The notes beneath the pieces were generated by a model. That model saw nothing but the letters and a program-made list of their open reading frames with translations. It was not told where the DNA came from and did no database searches. Shown piece by piece: positions 6,317 through 9,613 of a stretch of DNA of 9,613 nucleotides (the stretch's first letter is position 1; every line of letters starts with the position of its first letter). This DNA is from UBA1161 sp049520395 (GTDB lineage Bacteria > Planctomycetota > Phycisphaerae > Tepidisphaerales > Tepidisphaeraceae): assembly GCA_049520395.1 (NCBI GenBank), contig JBEKPV010000210.1:1-9613 (forward strand), written 5' to 3'. The translations under genes and the position numbers were made by a program.

Positions 6317-6333
6317 ATCGAAGAGTCTTCGAT
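6317..6333. repeat. Perfect 17-nt palindrome spanning the start of the SnoaL-like gene
   Basis: ATCGAAGAGTCTTCGAT has 8-nt arms around G6325. It covers the only candidate ribosome-binding purines (AAGAG, 6321-6325) and the first two bases of the ATG at 6332. It could be an operator for a dimeric repressor, or a 7-bp mRNA hairpin masking the start. Confidence 0.55.
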
Positions 6334-6691
6334 GAGCCTTCAGAGTGTCGCTGCTAAATTTGTGGAATTGTGCAATCAGGGGAAGAATTTCGATGTGATG
6401 CGGACGATGTATGCGCCGAACATCGTTTCGGTCGAAGCGGATGGGAAGGAGACGGCCGGGCAGGGGCCGGTGATTAAGAAATCCGAGGATTGGGTGGCCG
6501 ACAAGATTTTTCATGGCGAAAAGGTTCTTGGGCCGTATTTCAACGGGGCGGAGCAGTTTGCCGTGCACTTTACGCTGGATATCACGCGGAAAGCGACGGG
6601 TGAGCGAATCTCTCTTCAGGAGGTGGGCGTTTACACGGTCAAGGGGGACAAAATCACGCGAGAAAAGTTTTATTACGAAGGGGAACATTGA
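6332..6691 (+). CDS. SnoaL-like / NTF2-fold protein
   Basis: At 119 aa this has the size and pattern of SnoaL-like proteins of the NTF2 superfamily, cone-shaped alpha+beta barrels that act as isomerases, cyclases, hydrolases or ligand binders. An N-terminal helix (VAAKFVELCNQGKNFDVM) is followed by MYAPNIVSVEADG, a typical first strand, then a helical middle (KKSEDWVADKIF) and long strands ending in GVYTVKGDKITREKFYYEG. No catalytic set can be assigned. Members are often encoded beside SDRs and alpha/beta hydrolases, as here. The ATG at 6332 has weak AAGAG 6 nt upstream, inside a palindrome, so initiation may be controlled. The SDR gene follows after 98 nt. The fold is fairly certain; the role is not. 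Confidence 0.82.
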   Translation: MSLQSVAAKFVELCNQGKNFDVMRTMYAPNIVSVEADGKETAGQGPVIKKSEDWVADKIFHGEKVLGPYFNGAEQFAVHFTLDITRKATGERISLQEVGVYTVKGDKITREKFYYEGEH

Positions 6692-6789
6692 ACGCGAAGG
6701 GCGAAAAAGTTTGTGAAATGTTGGAGATGCGCGTGAGCGCCGGAAGACAATTGGGCGTTTTGGATTTCGCGTTCTGGAGGTAAAGCATT

Positions 6790-7518
6790 ATGAGCGGCGC
6801 TCGCAAGACGGCTATCGTGACGGGAGCTTCACAGGGGATCGGGGCCGGGGTTTTGAACGCGTTTGTGCAGCGGGGATATAACGTGGTCGGGAGTTCGCGG
6901 AAGGTGACGCAGTCCGCGGAGGTCGCGGCTTCGGATTACGTGGCGCTGGTGGATGGGGATATCGGCGAGGCGGCGACCGCGGCGCGCATTGTGGAGACGG
7001 CGCTGTTTCGGTTCAAGTCGATCGACGTGCTGGTGAATGACGCCGGGATCATCTTTAACAAGCCGTTTACGGAATACACGGCCGACGATTTCCAATCGCT
7101 GGTCAAAACCAACCTTGAGGGGTTTTTGTATCTGACTCAGCTTTCGATTAAGCAAATGCTCAAACAGGAGACGCGCGGGAGCATCGTTACAATCACGGCG
7201 GCGCTGGTTCGCAATCCGATCCGGGGGACGCAGGCTTCGGTGCCGATGATCACGAAAGGGGGGCTTGCGACGGTGACGCAGCAGCTGGCGATGGAATACT
7301 CCAAGGAGGGTATCCGTGTGAATGCGGTGGCGCCGGGCGTGGTGGAGACGCCGTTGCAGGGGAATGCTTCGCAGGAGGTTAAGGACAGTCGATCGCCGAT
7401 GGGGGTTACGTCGACGGTCCAGGATATCGCCGACGCGGTTATGTATTTGACGGACGCGCGGACGGTGACGGGGCAGATTTTATATGTCGATGGCGGGGCT
7501 CATTTTGGGTGCTGGTAG
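6790..7518 (+). CDS. SDR-fold protein with an atypical active site
   Basis: This 242-aa protein is a classical-length short-chain dehydrogenase/reductase. It has the cofactor motif TGASQGIG (11-18), VDGD with D55/D57 near the adenine site, NDAG (83-86, usually NNAG), N108 in KTNLEG, RVNAVAPG (176-183) and the C-terminal TGQILYVDGG. The catalytic part is unusual. Where most SDRs have NISS this reads TITA (134-137), and the Tyr of YxxxK is absent: P152 stands four residues before K156 in MITKGG. Asn and Lys of the tetrad remain; Ser and Tyr do not. I recall SDR relatives with a similar TKGG motif lacking Tyr, so this is probably a subfamily trait and not decay. It may bind NAD(P) or catalyse by another route. 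The ATG at 6790 has GGAGG (6776-6780) 9 nt upstream. Confidence 0.9.
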   Translation: MSGARKTAIVTGASQGIGAGVLNAFVQRGYNVVGSSRKVTQSAEVAASDYVALVDGDIGEAATAARIVETALFRFKSIDVLVNDAGIIFNKPFTEYTADDFQSLVKTNLEGFLYLTQLSIKQMLKQETRGSIVTITAALVRNPIRGTQASVPMITKGGLATVTQQLAMEYSKEGIRVNAVAPGVVETPLQGNASQEVKDSRSPMGVTSTVQDIADAVMYLTDARTVTGQILYVDGGAHFGCW

Positions 7519-7637
7519 TTGAAGAAGGTACGTTTGTCGCGAAGGGTGCGGTTTTGGGCGGGTCTTCGGGAACGGTTGGCCGCGGTTGAAATTCAAGGGC
7601 CGGAGGGTCGATGCGGTTGCGAGGTTTTCGCTGGGTA

Positions 7638-7653
7638 AAGGGAGTCTGCCGTG
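7638..7653 (+). promoter_or_regulatory. Ribosome binding site supporting a GTG start
   Basis: AAGGGAG (7638-7644) lies 6 nt before GTG at 7651. The next residues lead straight into the first strands of the hydrolase, and no better start is near. The hydrolase therefore most likely begins at a GTG codon. Confidence 0.6.
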
Positions 7654-8511
7654 CGACAACAGACCACGTATCAGACCGTGAAGGTGGACGGACTGAATGT
7701 TTTTTACCGCGAGACGGGGCCTAAGGACGCGGCTACTCTTTTGTTGCTTCATGGATTGCCGTCGTCGTCGCGGATGTTTGAGCCGTTGTTGTCGCGATTG
7801 GGGGATCGGTTTCACCTGGTCGCGCCGGACTATCCGGGATTTGGGCATAGCGATGCACCGGCGGCAAAGGAATTCTCGTATACCTTCGACAATATCGCGG
7901 GGGTGATGAGCCGATTTGCGGAAGCGCTGAGTCTGGGTAAATACACGCTTTATATGCAGGATTATGGAGGGCCTGTCGGGTTTCGGATGGCGGTGGCGCA
8001 TCCGGATCGAATTGAGGCGCTGATCGTTCAGGATGCGGTGGCGCACAATGAAGGGCTGGGGGCGAATTGGAAAACGCGGCGTGCGTTTTGGGCGGACCGG
8101 GCGAGCTATGAAGAGGCGCTGCGGAAGAATCTGCTCTCCCTGGAGACGACGCGGGCGCGGCATGTGGGGAGCGACCCGAATCCGGAGAGATATGATCCGG
8201 ATCTGTGGACGGACGAATTTGCGTTTTTGAGCAAGCCGGGGCAGGGGGATATCCAGAGCGATCTGTTTTACGACTATCGGACGAATGTGCAGTCGTATCC
8301 GAAGTGGCAGGAGTGGATGCGGAAGAATCAGCCGCGATTGCTGGTGCTGTGGGGAAAATATGAGATGTCGTTTGATGCATCGGAGCCGGAAGCCTATCGG
8401 CGCGATGTGCCGGGGGCGGAGGTGCATGTGCTGGATGGGGGGCATTTTGCGCTGGATACGGCGGCGGATGAGATTGCGGAACTGGTTCGGCGGTTTATGG
8501 TGAATAAATAG
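7651..8511 (+). CDS. Alpha/beta hydrolase with Asp nucleophile (epoxide hydrolase / dehalogenase-like)
   Basis: The 286-aa protein has the complete core of an alpha/beta-fold hydrolase. HGLP (34-37) is the oxyanion loop. The nucleophile elbow reads YMQDYGGPVG, so the nucleophile is D104 and not Ser, as in epoxide hydrolases and haloalkane dehalogenases, which attack through an Asp ester. The catalytic His is H265 in GGHFALD. The region after the penultimate strand reads LWGKYEMSF; relatives often have Asp at the position of E238, so the acid may be E238 or a nearby D242. A cap domain occupies about 130-215. There is no signal peptide, so it is cytoplasmic. It uses a GTG start. It lies 132 nt after the SDR gene and 52 nt before a second hydrolase. 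Epoxide, halide or ester substrates are all possible. Confidence 0.9.
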   Translation: MRQQTTYQTVKVDGLNVFYRETGPKDAATLLLLHGLPSSSRMFEPLLSRLGDRFHLVAPDYPGFGHSDAPAAKEFSYTFDNIAGVMSRFAEALSLGKYTLYMQDYGGPVGFRMAVAHPDRIEALIVQDAVAHNEGLGANWKTRRAFWADRASYEEALRKNLLSLETTRARHVGSDPNPERYDPDLWTDEFAFLSKPGQGDIQSDLFYDYRTNVQSYPKWQEWMRKNQPRLLVLWGKYEMSFDASEPEAYRRDVPGAEVHVLDGGHFALDTAADEIAELVRRFMVNK

Positions 8512-8563
8512 AAAACAAAGTGATCGCGGTTTTTTGCTCGGTGTTTCGAACAGGAGATTGGCC

Positions 8564-9613
8564 ATGTCGGAAGAAATCAATCGGACTCGGCGCCAGTTTC
8601 TGGGGACGGCGGCGGCGACGTTTGCGGCGGTGCAGCTTGGCGCGCTTGGGTTGGGAGGGGAGGGGTCGGAAAGGGCGGAGGGGGCGGAGCTGCCTGGGAT
8701 TACGCCGGGGACGAACACGTCGTTTGGGGGGCTGAAACAGATTGATGCGGGAGTGCTGAATATTGGATACGCGGAGGCGGGACCGGCGGAGGGTCCGGTG
8801 GTGATACTTTTGCATGGGTGGCCTTACGATATTCACAGTTTTGTGGATGTGACGCCGCTGCTGGCTGCGGCGGGGTATCGGGTGATCGTGCCGTATTTGC
8901 GCGGATATGGAACGACGACTTTTCTTTCGAGCGGGACGATGCGCAACGGGCAGCAGGCGGCGGTGGCTGTCGATTGTATCGCGCTGATGGATGCGCTGAA
9001 GATTCAGACGGCGGTGGTGGCGGGGTTTGATTGGGGGGCGCGGACGGCGGATATCATGGCGGTGCTTTGGCCGCAGAGGTGCAAGGGGATTGTTTCGGTG
9101 AGCGGGTATCTGATCGGGAGCCAGGCGGCGAACAAGGCGCCGTTGCCGCCGAAGGCGACGCTGGCGTTTTGGTATCAATACTATTTCGCGACGGAAATCG
9201 GGCGGCTGGGTTATCAGAAATATCTGCACGATTTCGCGAAGCTGATCTGGCAGACGGCGTCGCCGAAGTGGAACTTCGACGACGCCACGTTCGAGCGCTC
9301 GGCGGCGGCGCTGGACAATCCGGATCATGTCGATGTCGCGATTCATAACTACCGGTGGCGCATCGGCGCGGCCGATGGGGAGCGGAAATACGACGATCTG
9401 GAAATGCAACTGGCGGCGTTTCCGGCGGTCACGGTGCCGGCGATCACCATGGAAGGGGATTCCAACGGGGCGATCCATTTGCCGGAGACGGCGTATCGGA
9501 AACATTTCTCGGGGAAATATGAGTACCGGCTTATCGCGGGCGGAGTCGGGCATAATCTTCCGCAGGAGGCGCCGCGGGAGTTTGCGCAGGCGGTGGTGGA
9601 TGTGGATGGAATG
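8564..9613 (+). CDS. Tat-exported alpha/beta hydrolase with Asp nucleophile (3' end outside the window)
   Basis: The frame is open from ATG 8564 to the last base, giving 350 residues with no stop. The N-terminus carries a twin-arginine signal: TRRQFLG (8-14), then an Ala/Gly/Leu core to about 32, so export of the folded enzyme is likely. The mature part has HGWP (84-87) as oxyanion loop, nucleophile elbow GFDWG with D156, candidate acid D299 in EGDSNG, and H330 in GVGHNLPQE. The D-W-G elbow is typical of haloalkane dehalogenases and epoxide hydrolases. A long cap region occupies about 185-275 (many Tyr/Trp, including NYRWR at 262-266). Since the catalytic His is present, only a short C-terminal end should be missing. 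AGGAG (8552-8556) lies 7 nt upstream. It is the exported counterpart of the preceding hydrolase, though the two differ clearly in sequence. Confidence 0.9.
   Translation, partial: MSEEINRTRRQFLGTAAATFAAVQLGALGLGGEGSERAEGAELPGITPGTNTSFGGLKQIDAGVLNIGYAEAGPAEGPVVILLHGWPYDIHSFVDVTPLLAAAGYRVIVPYLRGYGTTTFLSSGTMRNGQQAAVAVDCIALMDALKIQTAVVAGFDWGARTADIMAVLWPQRCKGIVSVSGYLIGSQAANKAPLPPKATLAFWYQYYFATEIGRLGYQKYLHDFAKLIWQTASPKWNFDDATFERSAAALDNPDHVDVAIHNYRWRIGAADGERKYDDLEMQLAAFPAVTVPAITMEGDSNGAIHLPETAYRKHFSGKYEYRLIAGGVGHNLPQEAPREFAQAVVDVDGM

Noticed and set aside
8512..8563. A-run/T-run pair after the first hydrolase as a terminator
   Set aside because: The stem would be only A-A-A-A-C paired to G-T-T-T-T with a 12-nt loop, too weak, and the next gene follows at once.
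7480..9553. Long Arg/Pro-rich minus-strand frames over the SDR and hydrolase genes
   Set aside because: They are antisense to three genes with intact catalytic motifs and have the Arg/Pro/His composition typical of GC-rich shadows.

Overview
The window is 9.6 kb of GC-rich bacterial DNA, ordinary chromosome in gene content. There are no tRNA or rRNA genes, CRISPR arrays, transposases or phage genes. The organism cannot be named from the sequence alone. High GC, Tat and lipoprotein export signals, many G-rich runs and several small-molecule enzyme families suggest a soil or aquatic Gram-negative bacterium. Planctomycetota or Verrucomicrobiota are possible, but this is a guess. The + strand is G-rich over most of the window whichever strand is coding, as expected for the leading strand of one replication arm.

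Region 1 (1-1247, minus strand): a VOC/glyoxalase-fold protein cut by the window edge, with a SAM-dependent O-methyltransferase upstream of it. The two are 10 nt apart and form an operon. A 146-nt divergent intergenic region follows.

Region 2 (1394-3113, plus strand): a Dps-type mini-ferritin with an intact ferroxidase centre and a long polar N-terminal tail, then a zinc-type medium-chain alcohol dehydrogenase 61 nt downstream.

Region 3 (about 3114-6090, plus strand): a 356-nt non-coding stretch with a G-rich block and a candidate promoter, then three genes of unknown function: a lipoprotein, a 109-aa Ala-rich helical protein, and a 428-aa multi-pass membrane protein with a helix-hairpin-helix-like segment. 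The lipoprotein gene seems to carry a one-base frameshift near 4208. The first two genes locally lose or reverse the G-excess of the + strand, so this cassette may be a later arrival. It is the best candidate in the window for an undescribed system, probably a cell-envelope one.

Region 4 (6332-9613, plus strand): a probable operon of small-molecule enzymes: a SnoaL/NTF2-like protein, an SDR-fold protein lacking the usual catalytic Ser and Tyr, an alpha/beta hydrolase with an Asp nucleophile, and a second such hydrolase with a Tat signal that runs off the window. Together they look like a detoxification or catabolic set with one cytoplasmic and one exported hydrolase. The substrate is not evident.
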